Of a stretch of 64,000 bases of DNA, positions 25,041 through 34,368 are shown one piece after another; positions within the stretch are counted from its first letter, which is position 1, and each line of letters opens with the position of its first letter. Made by a program: the position numbers and the translations under genes. This DNA is from Mariniblastus fucicola (GTDB lineage Bacteria; Planctomycetota; Planctomycetia; Pirellulales; Pirellulaceae). The stretch lies in the NCBI RefSeq assembly GCF_008087665.1, contig NZ_CP042912.1, positions 2,356,001-2,420,000 on the forward strand, read 5' to 3'. Under the pieces are notes generated by a model. It was not told the origin of the DNA. It searched no databases and saw only the letters and a program-made list of their open reading frames with translations.

Positions 25041-25540
25041 AGCGTTTGGGTCTGGCATCCATTTTGAACAAAGCTTGGCAGTTCACGATCAGCTGCATCA
25101 GCCGTGAATTCATCGCGGTCATCCTCATCAATAATGATCTTCTGCACCGGCTTCACATCAGTAAAGTAGAATACTTGCAGCAACTTGGTATCTAAAGGCA
25201 CATTCTCACCGTCAACCCTGAATTTACAGATAGGGCGTCGCCCAGCATTGGAATATGTCGAATGCAAAGTCGATTGAATGTTGAAGGTCGCGACACTGGT
25301 AGACCAGCCCGGCGGATTTGCTTTTGGCGTCGTTTGGTGTTGGATTGACACTGCCAAAACGTGGTCATCGGCGTTTTTATAAAGTGTTGCAACAATTCCA
25401 GTACCATCCTCGTTGTACTTGAAGTACGAGTCGGTGTCAGACCAGATGTTTCGGAGGGGCGTCTGACTGAAGAGCCACGCCAATGTGACACAGGCAACAG
25501 CGGTAGCGATAAGGAGCGATGTAATTCTGAACTGTCTCAA
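24959..25540 (-). CDS. Cassette 42: signal-anchored protein whose frame runs through attC
   Basis: 193 residues; the anchor near 8-24 begins MRQFRITSLLIATAVAC. The soluble part ends with D-E-D-D-R-D-E-F-T-A-D-A-A-D, after which about 27 codons are read from attC 42 itself before the stop at 24959. If translated, the attC hairpin adds a basic, Gln/Asn-rich tail. Unknown family. Confidence 0.72.
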   Translation of the reverse strand: MRQFRITSLLIATAVACVTLAWLFSQTPLRNIWSDTDSYFKYNEDGTGIVATLYKNADDHVLAVSIQHQTTPKANPPGWSTSVATFNIQSTLHSTYSNAGRRPICKFRVDGENVPLDTKLLQVFYFTDVKPVQKIIIDEDDRDEFTADAADRELPSFVQNGCQTQTLNNNMLHQSVVGARVLKFRFTTTLGEH

Positions 25541-25569
25541 GGTTCACTCGGACTTATAAATGGCAAGCT

Positions 25570-25708
25570 GGATAACGCCCGCGTTAACCGAGCGGACTTG
25601 AAAATGTAAATTAGTGAAACTGGAGTCGGATACAATGGGAGCCTGCGACCATCCGGCGACTGGCCAACCACGAAGACCTCTCCGCTTCGGTTCAACGCAT
25701 TGTTATCC
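25570..25708 (-). repeat. attC 43 (class A)
   Basis: 139 bp. Confidence 0.94.
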
Positions 25709-26042
25709 GGCGTGCCACGATACTGCCCCTAGTTTAGCTCAAATGGCGACAGCAAGGCAAGTCAACGCGGAGCGAGCCCATTGCCGTCCGCATCCGCGGA
25801 GGAAGCAAGGATACCGAAGTGAGCTTGCGAACAAGGATTCCGAAGCAATGCCGCAATTGCACGGTTTTCGAAGCCCTCAAGTGAGGCAACAGCACTGCAA
25901 CGCAACGACGCAAGGAAGGTTGGCGATACGGAAAACGGGATGTTCGTTTGTGAAGTTCTGTTGCGGAACGAATGTTCGGCAGGACGGAATCGCCAACGTC
26001 TAGAAATGTCCAAGCTTGATTTCCCGACATGTAGCTCACGCA
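25709..26042 (-). other. Cassette 43 body: gene unclear, family 4
   Basis: 334 bp, related to cassette 84 (shared GGATACCGAAG, AACAAGGATTCCG and TTCTGTTGCGGAACG). Minus-strand frames of about 80-100 codons are open and give a partly similar reading (F-R-N-R-T-S-Q-T-N) in both, but composition and start choice do not favour coding. Confidence 0.55.
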
Positions 26043-26184
26043 GGATAACGTCCGCGTTAACCGAGACGCGGCAAAAAGGTAAGTAGTGAGTGGAGCGGAT
26101 GATACAATGCGAGGAACGAGCATCATCCGCGGAACAATGTTCGCACAGCGGAAAACGCGGCTTCGGTTCAACGCTTTGTTATCC
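26043..26184 (-). repeat. attC 44 (class B)
   Basis: 142 bp. Confidence 0.93.
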
Positions 26185-26230
26185 GGCACGTTAGCTTGAA
26201 TCAGATTCGCCAGACCGAATGATTTTTATA

Positions 26231-26647
26231 TTACGGGCAATGGTGTTCAAGATCAATTAGATAAGTAACGGAAATGCCAGTTACGAGTGAGTAGTAGGCG
26301 AGATTGCTGTTGACGTTCAAGGGTATGCCGCACAAACCTGGAGTGTCAGGCAAGACGTAGTGAATCATCAAGTTTCGAATTGAAGCACCTTTGAACTCTG
26401 AAAGTCGTTTCAATTCCATTTCGTTTTTTTCGAGGTATTCGCTCGCCAGAGTTGTTTGTTCGTCAAGCGTCAAACACGTTCCGTCACCCAACAACACTGA
26501 GAACCCGCTCCTCTTGTGTGTAGCGCCGCGCTGCGAACGGTCACCACGTCGCCATCTTTTGTTGTATCTTAGGCCTGAATCTTTTAGGAACGCGTCTACA
26601 TCGAAGTGTTCACCATGGATGAGTAGCCGAAATTGATCGAGAAGCAT
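26231..26647 (-). CDS. Cassette 44: soluble protein
   Basis: 138 residues, cytoplasmic. The opening F-R-L-L-I-H-G-x-x-F-D-V-D-A-F-L and the basic W-R-R-G-D-R-S are reminiscent of DUF4279-type proteins, which are common near immunity genes, but the match is weak. ATG 29 nt from attC 45. Confidence 0.65.
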   Translation of the reverse strand: MLLDQFRLLIHGEHFDVDAFLKDSGLRYNKRWRRGDRSQRGATHKRSGFSVLLGDGTCLTLDEQTTLASEYLEKNEMELKRLSEFKGASIRNLMIHYVLPDTPGLCGIPLNVNSNLAYYSLVTGISVTYLIDLEHHCP

Positions 26648-26676
26648 GGGTTCGTGTTATAGGAACGCTTGGTGCC

Positions 26677-26816
26677 GGATAACGCCCGCGTTAACCGAGG
26701 CGTCGGAAAGTGATAAAGTTGCGAAAACAGTCGTCGGATATAATGGGAGGTACGACCATCCGACGACTAAGCCTACCCTAACGAAATGGACGCTTCGGTT
26801 CAACGCTTTGTTATCC
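26677..26816 (-). repeat. attC 45 (class C)
   Basis: 140 bp. Confidence 0.93.
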
Positions 26817-26860
26817 TGCGTTTCGATGTGAGAAATCAGTTTAACGGTTTCATTGCGGAC

Positions 26861-27033
26861 TCAATAAAGGTCCATCGCGGATCTTTGTGGGTAGCTCGGT
26901 TTCCTGGAGAATACGGGCGTTTGCTGACAGCTCGCCGGGACTGCTTTTTCCCGGGGAAATGAAGCTTCTTAAGTTTGGCCTCGGAAGATCAAGGTTTGGC
27001 GACCCACAAGAAACCACGAAGGACCTCAATAAA
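26861..27033. mobile_element. 157-bp MITE with ISL3-type ends, in cassette 45
   Basis: Inverted ends at 26869-26893 and 27001-27025 (20 of 25 positions pair) start GGTCC and match the ends of the ISL3 element at 54700-56000; the left end shares GGTCCATCGCGGATCT with that element's right end. The 8 bases TCAATAAA stand on both sides (26861-26868 and 27026-27033), the target duplication size of ISL3. It has no coding capacity. Confidence 0.85.
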
Positions 27034-27471
27034 GGCCTCGAATTCTTGGGATTCTGGTGTTTTACTCTTCAATACTGCGTTCCATTTCCAATTTGCGCCA
27101 TCAACGAGACGACGCAGATCTACGATCGTTTCGCATCCAAGATCGCGCATAGAGGATTGGATGTACATTCTCACAAGGCGTGGGTCTTCAATCCTTTCGC
27201 GCAAACTGTAGACGCTCATCATGTGAAGGAATTGTTCGGATTTGTCGTCGATCTCGTACATTATGTCGTATAGCTGGTGCTCGGCGATCGTGTCGACCGC
27301 CATCGAAGGCGTTGAAAACAGCCCGGCTTGGTCACTGGCCCGTCGCGCTCCGAGTAACTTGGCGAAATCGGCTTTGTGTGTTGCTGCCTGAATCGTGCGA
27401 TCTATTCGCCATGCTAACAGTGCCGCAAGGAAAGCAACTATGAGCAGCATGTTTGCGATGCTTATTTTCAT
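26989..27471 (-). CDS. Cassette 45: signal-anchored protein with MITE-derived C-terminus
   Basis: 160 residues from ATG 27471 (MKISIANMLLIVAFLAAL, anchor 5-23), then a helical domain. The last 11 residues (V-L-R-G-F-L-W-V-A-K-P) are translated from the MITE end. Removing the MITE and one target copy restores the frame to ...A-F-I-E-S-A-M-K-P-L-N followed by TGA near 26839, so the native protein was of similar length. Confidence 0.75.
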   Translation of the reverse strand: MKISIANMLLIVAFLAALLAWRIDRTIQAATHKADFAKLLGARRASDQAGLFSTPSMAVDTIAEHQLYDIMYEIDDKSEQFLHMMSVYSLRERIEDPRLVRMYIQSSMRDLGCETIVDLRRLVDGANWKWNAVLKSKTPESQEFEAFIEVLRGFLWVAKP

Positions 27472-27480
27472 GACTGAGCT

Positions 27481-27619
27481 GGATAACGTCCGCGTTAACC
27501 GAGCGGACCTGAAAATGTGAATTAGTGAAACTGGAGTCGGATACAATGGGAGCCTGCGACCATCCGGCGACAAACCAACCACGAAGCCATCGCCGCTTCG
27601 GTTCAACGCATTGTTATCC
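27481..27619 (-). repeat. attC 46 (class A)
   Basis: 139 bp. Confidence 0.94.
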
Positions 27620-27717
27620 AACTCGCTGAGTGCATTGCTGCAGGTATTCTAGCGACTCAGTTAGTAGAAGTCGAGCATGTCGCAATAAGGGTGGAGCTAA
27701 GCCCAAGTGCCGATTGG

Positions 27718-28059
27718 CTATCGAGAACCCATGACGCCGTGTGCCGTCTTGAGTTTATGAATTACAAGCATCGTAGCGATCATGGTAAATCCGAATATGA
27801 CTGGCATAAACTCGTATTCCCGAAATAGGAAACATCCGGACAGAACGGTCGTGAGAAAGCCACCGAGAATCAGTCGGTGAGGCGAGAAGGGAAGGTGGCA
27901 TGCGAGCAAGCATTGGCAGCCAATGCAGCGATAGCGAAACGTTTTTAGAACCATTTCCCGCGATACAGGGGTTTGGCAATTTGGGCACGCGCTTTCTTTG
28001 CCTTGCGCAGCAACAGCTTTCTCTTTAATGGGATTTGGGCTTTGATAGGGATTTGTCAA
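27718..28059 (-). CDS. Cassette 46: NPYQSP-type zinc-ribbon membrane protein
   Basis: 113 residues if TTG at 28059 is the start, chosen because it puts T-N-P-Y-Q-S-P at the very N-terminus as in related proteins; no ATG is available. Cys25, Cys28, Cys45 and Cys48 form a zinc ribbon; helices near 60-80 and 85-103. Confidence 0.7.
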   Translation of the reverse strand: MTNPYQSPNPIKEKAVAAQGKESACPNCQTPVSREMVLKTFRYRCIGCQCLLACHLPFSPHRLILGGFLTTVLSGCFLFREYEFMPVIFGFTMIATMLVIHKLKTAHGVMGSR

Positions 28060-28077
28060 CGAAGCACAACCCAAGTT

Positions 28078-28217
28078 GGATAACGCCCGCGTTAACCGAG
28101 GCGTCGAAAAGTGTGGAAGTTGTGAAAACTGTCGTCGGATATAATGGGAGGTACGACCATCCGACGACCAAGCCAACCCTAGCGAAATGGACGCTTCGGT
28201 TCAACGCTTTGTTATCC
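28078..28217 (-). repeat. attC 47 (class C)
   Basis: 140 bp. Confidence 0.93.
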
Positions 28218-28318
28218 AACAGGCCGATTGATTGGTTCTCCATATCCTATTCGCCTGAACTTGCGGAGTCGAACGACACCACAGAAGGTGACCAACTCCT
28301 TAGACGACCTGAGTATTC

Positions 28319-28714
28319 TTAAAATCCTACCCAATATCCGCGATCAACGTCAATTGATGGAAAGTCATATTCAATTTTCCCCACACCGAAAGCAGCGTCA
28401 TGCCCATATAGTTCAATGTGATTCAAGTGAGAAAGGCGTCTTAGTTGCTGTTCCATCGTGTCATCATATTCGTGAAAAGTAATCTTAACGCCTGTGGCTG
28501 AATGGCGCAGATGCTTTGCAATCGACGATGTCGATGAGCTTGCAAACATCCAATTTCCAAACACCGAAATGTCATCCCGGAAGTATACGGTTCCGCCCAA
28601 CTCTTCGATTTTTTGAACTGCGTCTCGTTGCGAATGAGCTCGGCTTACGACAAACCCCAAGGTAACACATGCAGCAGTAATTGTGAGCAGCAAACGCCTG
28701 ATGGTAAATCGCAT
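28319..28714 (-). CDS. Cassette 47: signal-anchored, LRR-type N-terminus
   Basis: 131 residues; anchor near 8-25 (MRFTIRRLLLTITAAC), then Q-R-D-A-V-Q-K-I-E-E-L-G-G-T-V-Y-F, a linker typical of planctomycete leucine-rich-repeat proteins (compare cassette 55). Only one repeat-like stretch (L-R-R-L-S-H-L-N-H-I-E-L) follows, so it may be a shortened relative. Confidence 0.72.
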   Translation of the reverse strand: MRFTIRRLLLTITAACVTLGFVVSRAHSQRDAVQKIEELGGTVYFRDDISVFGNWMFASSSTSSIAKHLRHSATGVKITFHEYDDTMEQQLRRLSHLNHIELYGHDAAFGVGKIEYDFPSIDVDRGYWVGF

Positions 28715-28730
28715 TAGAGAAACTCACGTT

Positions 28731-28871
28731 GGATAACGACCGCGTTAACCGAGACGCGGGTGAAAGGTATGTAGTGAGTGGAGCGGATGATAAAATTGGC
28801 GTCAGCCAATCATCCGCGGAACGATGCTCGCACAGCGGAAAACGCGGCTTCGGTTCAACGCTTTGTTATCC
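28731..28871 (-). repeat. attC 48 (class B)
   Basis: 141 bp; the spacer is GACCGC. Confidence 0.93.
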
Positions 28872-28933
28872 AGACTGCGGAGAGATCTGTGTTCCATTAT
28901 CCTAACGGCAAAACAAACCGCAGTCGAGTGACG

Positions 28934-29347
28934 CTATTGTTGCGGTTGTGCTTGCATTTGGACGTATGCTTCATTCGGAAGCGTTTGTGGTTCAGGATCA
29001 ATCCAGAGTTTTGTATATTCAGCCAACGGAGTAATCAGCCCCATGTTTTCGACGATTGGTTCAAGTGGGGCGTACAGATGGTGGTAGTTCAACTCATGTT
29101 CAAGTCTACTGTCCAGCCATACCATCGGCCCAATGCTCGTGACGTAAATGGGAAAGAGCGACATGACAAGCGCCACAGCCACGAGCATTTTCCCTGCAAC
29201 GCCAATACGAGTGCGGGCCAACAAATAGAGGCAAGCGAAAAGTGGCGCAATGCTCAGCAGCAGGATCGTTGAACCGGGCGCGAAGGCAAATCCGATAGCC
29301 AGAAGGGTGATCGCTACTAACAGAAACTTAATCGTGATTCTGGTCAT
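28934..29347 (-). CDS. Cassette 48: membrane protein with exposed C-terminal part
   Basis: 137 residues from ATG 29347. Three or four helices in the first 75 residues, then about 60 soluble residues ending in a Gln-rich tail. Unknown family. Confidence 0.68.
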   Translation of the reverse strand: MTRITIKFLLVAITLLAIGFAFAPGSTILLLSIAPLFACLYLLARTRIGVAGKMLVAVALVMSLFPIYVTSIGPMVWLDSRLEHELNYHHLYAPLEPIVENMGLITPLAEYTKLWIDPEPQTLPNEAYVQMQAQPQQ

Positions 29348-29371
29348 GACTCTGCGTTCCTTGCCTAGTCT

Positions 29372-29511
29372 GGATAACGTCCGCGTTAACCGAGACGCGG
29401 CAACACGGACAGGAGTTGATTTAGTTGAGTCGGATACAATGGGAGGTACGACCATCCGACGATTGATCGACCAAGCAAATTTCACGGCTTCGGTTCAACG
29501 CTTTGTTATCC
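29372..29511 (-). repeat. attC 49 (B/A hybrid)
   Basis: 140 bp; class B outer arm with an inner stem of the A/C type. Confidence 0.91.
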
Positions 29512-29958
29512 AGACGGCGGATTGGCAATCTTTCCGTTGGCTGAACCATTCACAAAATCGCCGTTTCCAATTGTAACGCGATGTTTTGCGCCTGTTTCAC
29601 CCCAGCTTGCAGAAATGGCCAATGTGTCATTTTCAGTCCTTCGATATACGATACTCAAAGCTCCAGCATTTGGATACGACACCGTTTTACCATCAGCGCC
29701 ATTGAGCGAAATTGTGTGCGTTGTAGCCCAAATTGAATGCTCGTCGGTTGTGTGATCAACTGCCGTTCGGACAGTTTTTCGGTTCCAAAAAAGCGTTGAG
29801 TGCTCAACCAAACTCAAACTCAATGCCCAACTGCCGTCTGGGGATCGAGATGTGAATTCTCCAACTGTAGTCTGTTGCTCAACGATACATGCAAGGGCGA
29901 AAGCGGTGAGCAGCACCACTAGTAACAGGTGGAGAATTGTGAACTTACCACGTCGCAT
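29506..29958 (-). CDS. Cassette 49: signal-anchored beta-rich protein
   Basis: 150 residues; anchor near 8-25, then a domain with S-P-D-G-S-W-A-L-S-L and S-I-V-Y-R-R-T, suggesting beta strands. TAA from the attC box (ends Ser-Gly). Unknown family. Confidence 0.7.
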   Translation of the reverse strand: MRRGKFTILHLLLVVLLTAFALACIVEQQTTVGEFTSRSPDGSWALSLSLVEHSTLFWNRKTVRTAVDHTTDEHSIWATTHTISLNGADGKTVSYPNAGALSIVYRRTENDTLAISASWGETGAKHRVTIGNGDFVNGSANGKIANPPSG

Positions 29959-29977
29959 GGGACAGATTAATTAGTCT

Positions 29978-30116
29978 GGATAACGTCCGCGTTAACCGAG
30001 CGGACCTGAAAATGTAAATTAGTGAAACTGGAGCCGGATACAATGGGAGCCTGCGACCATCCGGCGACAAGCCAACCACGCAGCCTTCGCCGCTTCGGTT
30101 CAACGCTTTGTTATCC
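29978..30116 (-). repeat. attC 50 (class A)
   Basis: 139 bp. Confidence 0.94.
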
Positions 30117-30387
30117 GCGAGTGCGGTCCGAGCGTTCTTTAATTCTAGCGACCTGCCGCGGCGAAGTCGAGCACGTCGTCCGCATGATTCGAGCATGTTA
30201 ATTGCACGTCAGAGCGAGTTTGCGGATGAATGACGCCTTCGATCGAATTGACTTTGCCAATGCGTGCTGCCTTTGCACCTGCATTCGCCAAGTTCTCGAA
30301 TACGTCCGCGCAAAGGCCGCATGTCATCACGCTGCCAACTGCATTCTCTCGCATGTTACGAGCATGTCGGCGCAAGATAGTTCCGCT
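30117..30387 (-). other. Cassette 50 body: gene-free, family 1
   Basis: About 271 bp, a typical member. Confidence 0.75.
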
Positions 30388-30527
30388 GGATAACGCCCGC
30401 GTTAACCGAGGCGTCGGAAAGTGTTGAAATTGTGAAAACAGTCGTCGGATATAATGGGAGCTACGACCATCCGACGACTTGGCCAATCCTAGCGCTTTGG
30501 ACGCTTCGGTTCAACGCTTTGTTATCC
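30388..30527 (-). repeat. attC 51 (class C)
   Basis: 140 bp. Confidence 0.93.
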
Positions 30528-30623
30528 TGCGTTTGCAACTTGGGCTCAGTTCGCCGAAGCATCGACCGCAACTGGATTATTGGCACAGTTGCATGTCACG
30601 AAATCGAGCTGAGTTCCTCATGT

Positions 30624-30956
30624 TTATTCGCCAAGCGTCCAGTCAGTTTCCTCAGTGTAGCCGCATGATTTGCATGTCAGGTATTCGTCATCAGTCTTAT
30701 TGTATGTAAATTTCGCGATGCCGTCTCTGCATTTCGGGCATCGAGCCCGCCACCGACACATGGACATAAAGAATATGGCCGCGCACCCAACGAGGGCGAT
30801 AGCTAACGGAATCAAAAACATTTGATCGAAGCTTGGCCAGCGGTCGTAAGCTACACCATAAATCCATGTGAAGAAAAAGAGCCCAGAGAATGACAGAATG
30901 GAGGTTAGTCCTCGGGCGTTCGCAGTTTTTTCGGCTGGCGTCATAGGCGGTGGCAA
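30624..30956 (-). CDS. Cassette 51: membrane protein with C-terminal zinc ribbon
   Basis: 110 residues (or 106 from the Met at 30944). Helices near 20-36 and 45-66; Cys73-P-K-Cys76 and Cys95-K-S-Cys98-G form a zinc ribbon, the reverse domain order of cassettes 13 and 54. Confidence 0.75.
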   Translation of the reverse strand: MPPPMTPAEKTANARGLTSILSFSGLFFFTWIYGVAYDRWPSFDQMFLIPLAIALVGCAAIFFMSMCRWRARCPKCRDGIAKFTYNKTDDEYLTCKSCGYTEETDWTLGE

Positions 30957-30981
30957 TAAATGCGTGATGATCAGTCGAGCA

Positions 30982-31120
30982 GGATAACGCCCGCGTTAAC
31001 CGAGGCGTCAAAAAGGTTTGAATTGGTGAAAATGGGAGTCGGATAAAATGGGAGGTACGACCATCCGACGATTGGCCAACCCTAGCGGTTAGGACGCTTC
31101 GGTTCAACGCATTGTTATCC
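30982..31120 (-). repeat. attC 52 (class C)
   Basis: 139 bp; the arm is CGAGGCGTCA. Confidence 0.92.
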
Positions 31121-31407
31121 AACGAGCCAACGGATCCACTCCCTATATCCTAGCAACTTGGCCAATCGAAGTCGAGCATGTCGTCGGCAGCAATCGAGCA
31201 TGACCGTCCGCACGATTCACGCTGGTTGATTGATGCCTGAAGCAGAATCACATATTTCGTTGATTTGTGACGCCGATGCTTGCTCCCTTGGAATTCTGCG
31301 GACGCGCTGGTCGAGAATGTCGTCACGATGGGTCGAGCAAGTCGCAAACGCGTTCAAGAGAATTCAAGCATGTCCGATCATGTCGTCCGCGCACTCCAAC
31401 TTCCGTT
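31121..31407 (-). other. Cassette 52 body: gene-free
   Basis: 287 bp. Begins with the common tail element (CCTAGCAACTTGGCC, CGAAGTCGAGCATGTC) and contains further GAGCATG/GAGCAAGTC words; ends GTCGTCCGCGCACTCCAAC, also seen before attC 7 and 62. No gene seen. Confidence 0.7.
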
Positions 31408-31546
31408 GGATAACGCTCGCGTTAACCGAGCGGACCTGAAAATGTAATTTAGTGAAACTGGAGCCGGATACAATGGGAGCCTGCGACCATCCGGCGATAA
31501 ACCAAACACGAACGCCTCTCCGCTTCGGTTCAACGCTTTGTTATCC
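31408..31546 (-). repeat. attC 53 (class A)
   Basis: 139 bp; the spacer is GCTCGC. Confidence 0.93.
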
Positions 31547-31627
31547 AGACAGCGGAGTGACTCTCTAGCCACCATTCTAGCGGTTTGACAAACAGTAGTC
31601 GACGCTGATCGGTGCATGCCCATTGTA

Positions 31628-31957
31628 TTACTGCCGTAGCGCACTGCAAACGAAAGCAAACGTCGCCCCAATAAAGCTGGAATTCAGGAACCGCGACACG
31701 TGCCATGCAAAATCATCTGCGTTAGCGCCCGATCCAGCGAGCAGTATCGCGATCCCAGCAATTAGCCCACCAAGCAGTCCAACGACGGCGTCGTGAAACG
31801 CTGTGGTCAGTGAGGATTCTTCATGCAAAGGTGACATGCAAAGCAAACCATAGACGAGGCCTATGGAGAATAGGTACACAGGTTCCTGAGCAACGACAAT
31901 AAGCACGGATATGCAAGCGACGATTGCGAAAAGTGATTTCACATTGAAACGAAACAT
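31628..31957 (-). CDS. Cassette 53: membrane protein
   Basis: 109 residues; MFRFNVKSLFAIVACISVLIV anchor, then further helices near 28-42, 56-75 and 90-107. Unknown family. Confidence 0.72.
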   Translation of the reverse strand: MFRFNVKSLFAIVACISVLIVVAQEPVYLFSIGLVYGLLCMSPLHEESSLTTAFHDAVVGLLGGLIAGIAILLAGSGANADDFAWHVSRFLNSSFIGATFAFVCSALRQ

Positions 31958-31998
31958 ATGCCGCGCAAAGATGATCGATTGAATTTTGAACTCAGTCT

Positions 31999-32137
31999 GG
32001 ATAACGTCCGCGTTAACCGAGCGGACCTGAAAATGTGAATTGGTGAAACTGGAGTCGGATAGAATGGGAGCCTGCGACCATCCGGCGACAAAACGACCGA
32101 GAAGGCCTCTCCGCTTCGGTTCAACGCATTGTTATCC
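31999..32137 (-). repeat. attC 54 (class A)
   Basis: 139 bp. Confidence 0.94.
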
Positions 32138-32201
32138 AGACAGCGGATTGAATCGTTGGCCCTAATCTTAACAGCTCCCTAAGCACCAGTCGAGCATGAC
32201 A

Positions 32202-32549
32202 TCAATTTGGATGATCGTTCTCGGGTGATTGTTTTCGTATCGCACGCTGTATTTCGTGCATCTGGTATGAGAATAACCAGCACGTCGCAGTCATTGCCAA
32301 ACTCGAAAATCCGACAAGCAGCAGAACTGCGTGGCCGGTTGCGTATCCCAATACCACCAATGATGTCATCGTGAAGATCCAGAACGCCTGTGCCAGAGAG
32401 TATTGGCGATTGGGTGCTGGTGTCGCTGGAATGCACTGGTCAGCGTGGCGGAAGTCTTCTGTCATCGTCCCGTCTATTTTTGTCCCACAATTCCAGCAAG
32501 CATCAAACTGCTGTTCGACATGAATTTCACATTGCTGGCACGTCCACAT
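32202..32549 (-). CDS. Cassette 54: zinc-ribbon membrane protein (copy 2)
   Basis: 115 residues, same predicted protein as cassette 13; the few nucleotide differences between the copies are in the tail or silent. The cassette upstream in the array differs (55 here, 14 there), so the unit was copied as a cassette. Confidence 0.78.
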   Translation of the reverse strand: MWTCQQCEIHVEQQFDACWNCGTKIDGTMTEDFRHADQCIPATPAPNRQYSLAQAFWIFTMTSLVVLGYATGHAVLLLVGFSSLAMTATCWLFSYQMHEIQRAIRKQSPENDHPN

Positions 32550-32559
32550 TGGTCAGTCT

Positions 32560-32698
32560 GGATAACGCCCGCGTTAACCGAGCAGACCTAGAAATGTAAA
32601 TTAGTGAAAATGGAGTCGGATACAATGGGAGCCTGCGACCATCCGACGACTGATCAACCACGCAGATTTCACGGCTTCGGTTCAACGCTTTGTTATCC
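32560..32698 (-). repeat. attC 55 (class A)
   Basis: 139 bp; arm CGAGCAGACC, right arm ACGGCTTCGG. Confidence 0.92.
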
Positions 32699-32760
32699 AA
32701 CGTGCTGGGTTATTTGTTCCCCATACTATAGTAACTTGGCCAATCCAAGTCGATCATGCC

Positions 32761-33306
32761 CTATTCGAGAAAATGGTGTTTGACTTCAAGGCCCGGCCGC
32801 AAAGCCTGAAGCGATTGAGCCCCCTTCTTGGTTACCCTCGAACCTTCAAGATTAACGTAATTTAAGTTCTGAAGTCCCATTAAACTGGAAATGCAGTCGT
32901 CCGACACAAGGGTGTGCATTAGATCAAGATGTTTCAATTCACCACAGGACGTGAGGTGTTCAATCCCTGCGTCGGTGACCGAGGCATTTAACAATGACAA
33001 GCTCTGCAAATTTGAAAGCCTCCCAATTGGTTCGGTAATAGAGTCGTCAAACTGCGATCCTTCCGCACGAACAATGACAACGGTCTGGAAATAGTCATTC
33101 CCAGTTACCTTGCCAATTTCTTTAGTCACTCCTTCAAGCGGAGCATCATATTGCACAGTACCGCCACCTTGAACGATTTTGGCAACTGCCGAAGCTTGGC
33201 TGCCGGCTCTGCTGCCCGTCCAGCCGACCCATAAGGCCAGCACTGCCGTAACAGCCAGCAGGAATTTCAGATTGAAACGAGGGACGGCACGTGAACTGGT
33301 CATCAT
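32761..33306 (-). CDS. Cassette 55: anchored leucine-rich-repeat protein
   Basis: 181 residues from 33306 (tandem Met). Anchor near 14-28; linker A-S-A-V-A-K-I-V-Q-G-G-G-T-V-Q-Y-D; then about four leucine-rich repeats in residues 90-165 (I-G-R-L-S-N-L-Q-S-L-S-L, C-G-E-L-K-H-L-D-L, M-G-L-Q-N-L-N-Y-V-N-L). A periplasmic binding role is likely for the fold; the partner is unknown. Confidence 0.78.
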   Translation of the reverse strand: MMTSSRAVPRFNLKFLLAVTAVLALWVGWTGSRAGSQASAVAKIVQGGGTVQYDAPLEGVTKEIGKVTGNDYFQTVVIVRAEGSQFDDSITEPIGRLSNLQSLSLLNASVTDAGIEHLTSCGELKHLDLMHTLVSDDCISSLMGLQNLNYVNLEGSRVTKKGAQSLQALRPGLEVKHHFLE

Positions 33307-33323
33307 TCGCCTCGTGGTTAGTT

Positions 33324-33462
33324 GGATAACGTCCGCGTTAACCGAGCGGACCAAGGATTGTGAATTAGTGAAACTGGAGTCGGATACAATGGGAGCCTGC
33401 GACCATCCGGCGACTAGCCGACCACGAAGCCATCTCCGCTTCGGTTCAACGCTTTGTTATCC
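33324..33462 (-). repeat. attC 56 (class A)
   Basis: 139 bp. Confidence 0.94.
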
Positions 33463-33734
33463 TCGAGTGCAGCCCCCAGCGTTCCCTAATTCTAGCGACC
33501 TGCCCCAGCGAAGTCGAGCACGTCGTCCGCATGATTCGAGCATGTCAATTGCATGTCAGAGCGAGGTTGCGGATGAATGACGTTCGTGATTAGCTTGGTT
33601 TTGCAAATGCTTGCTATCTTTATGCCTACATTCGATTAGTTGTCGAGCGCGTTCGTACAAATGCCGCATGTCATCACACTACCAACCGCATTTCATCGCA
33701 TGTCACGAGCATGTCGACGCAAGATAGCTCCGCT
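33463..33734 (-). other. Cassette 56 body: gene-free, family 1
   Basis: About 272 bp; close to cassettes 18, 60 and 75. Confidence 0.75.
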
Positions 33735-33874
33735 GGATAACGCCCGCGTTAACCGAGGCGTCGGAAAATAATGAAGTTGTGAAAACAGTCGTCGGATATA
33801 ATGGGAGGTACGACCATCCGACGACTTGGCCAACCCTAACGCTGTGAACGCTTCGGTTCAACGCTTTGTTATCC
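33735..33874 (-). repeat. attC 57 (class C)
   Basis: 140 bp. Confidence 0.93.
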
Positions 33875-33898
33875 AGACGTCCACCAAAGAACAGTATT

Positions 33899-34360
33899 CT
33901 ATCGCCTGAACCAGATGAATGCGATGGCAAAGGCCAGTGGCAGTATCGCAGGAATGTCGATTGAACGGTAATCAGGGTGGAGCGATCCGTTAATTCTCCA
34001 GAATCCGCGAATGTCGGAACTTCGTTCGGCCAATATTTCGACCGGTCCTCGGTTGAATATCGTCGTGGGTTCAGGAACCACCAAGCCATCAAAGATCTCG
34101 TCGTCAAATAGCGAATCATCCATCTCGGGGTCACCCGAAACCGCATCGGCGTAACCGAGATGAATCAAGCCTGATGTCGAGCCTAACCAAACGTCTTTCT
34201 TGCCGAGATGGACGCAGATGTACAACGACCAACCAACGGCATTCACTATCAAGAAGGTAAGGACTATGACGATGATCAAACTGACTGCCGTCCTCAGTGA
34301 AGAAATACGGACTGAACTTGATTCAGATTCAGCATTTGGGCTTTGAAAAGGTGATGTCAC
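33899..34360 (-). CDS. Cassette 57: two-helix membrane protein, SPFQSP start
   Basis: 153 residues if GTG at 34360 is the start, which puts T-S-P-F-Q-S-P at the N-terminus like other planctomycete proteins. Helices near 25-48 and 132-150 enclose a soluble acidic loop (M-D-D-S-L-F-D-D-E-I-F-D). Unknown function. Confidence 0.68.
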   Translation of the reverse strand: MTSPFQSPNAESESSSVRISSLRTAVSLIIVIVLTFLIVNAVGWSLYICVHLGKKDVWLGSTSGLIHLGYADAVSGDPEMDDSLFDDEIFDGLVVPEPTTIFNRGPVEILAERSSDIRGFWRINGSLHPDYRSIDIPAILPLAFAIAFIWFRR

Positions 34361-34368
34361 GCGAGTCT

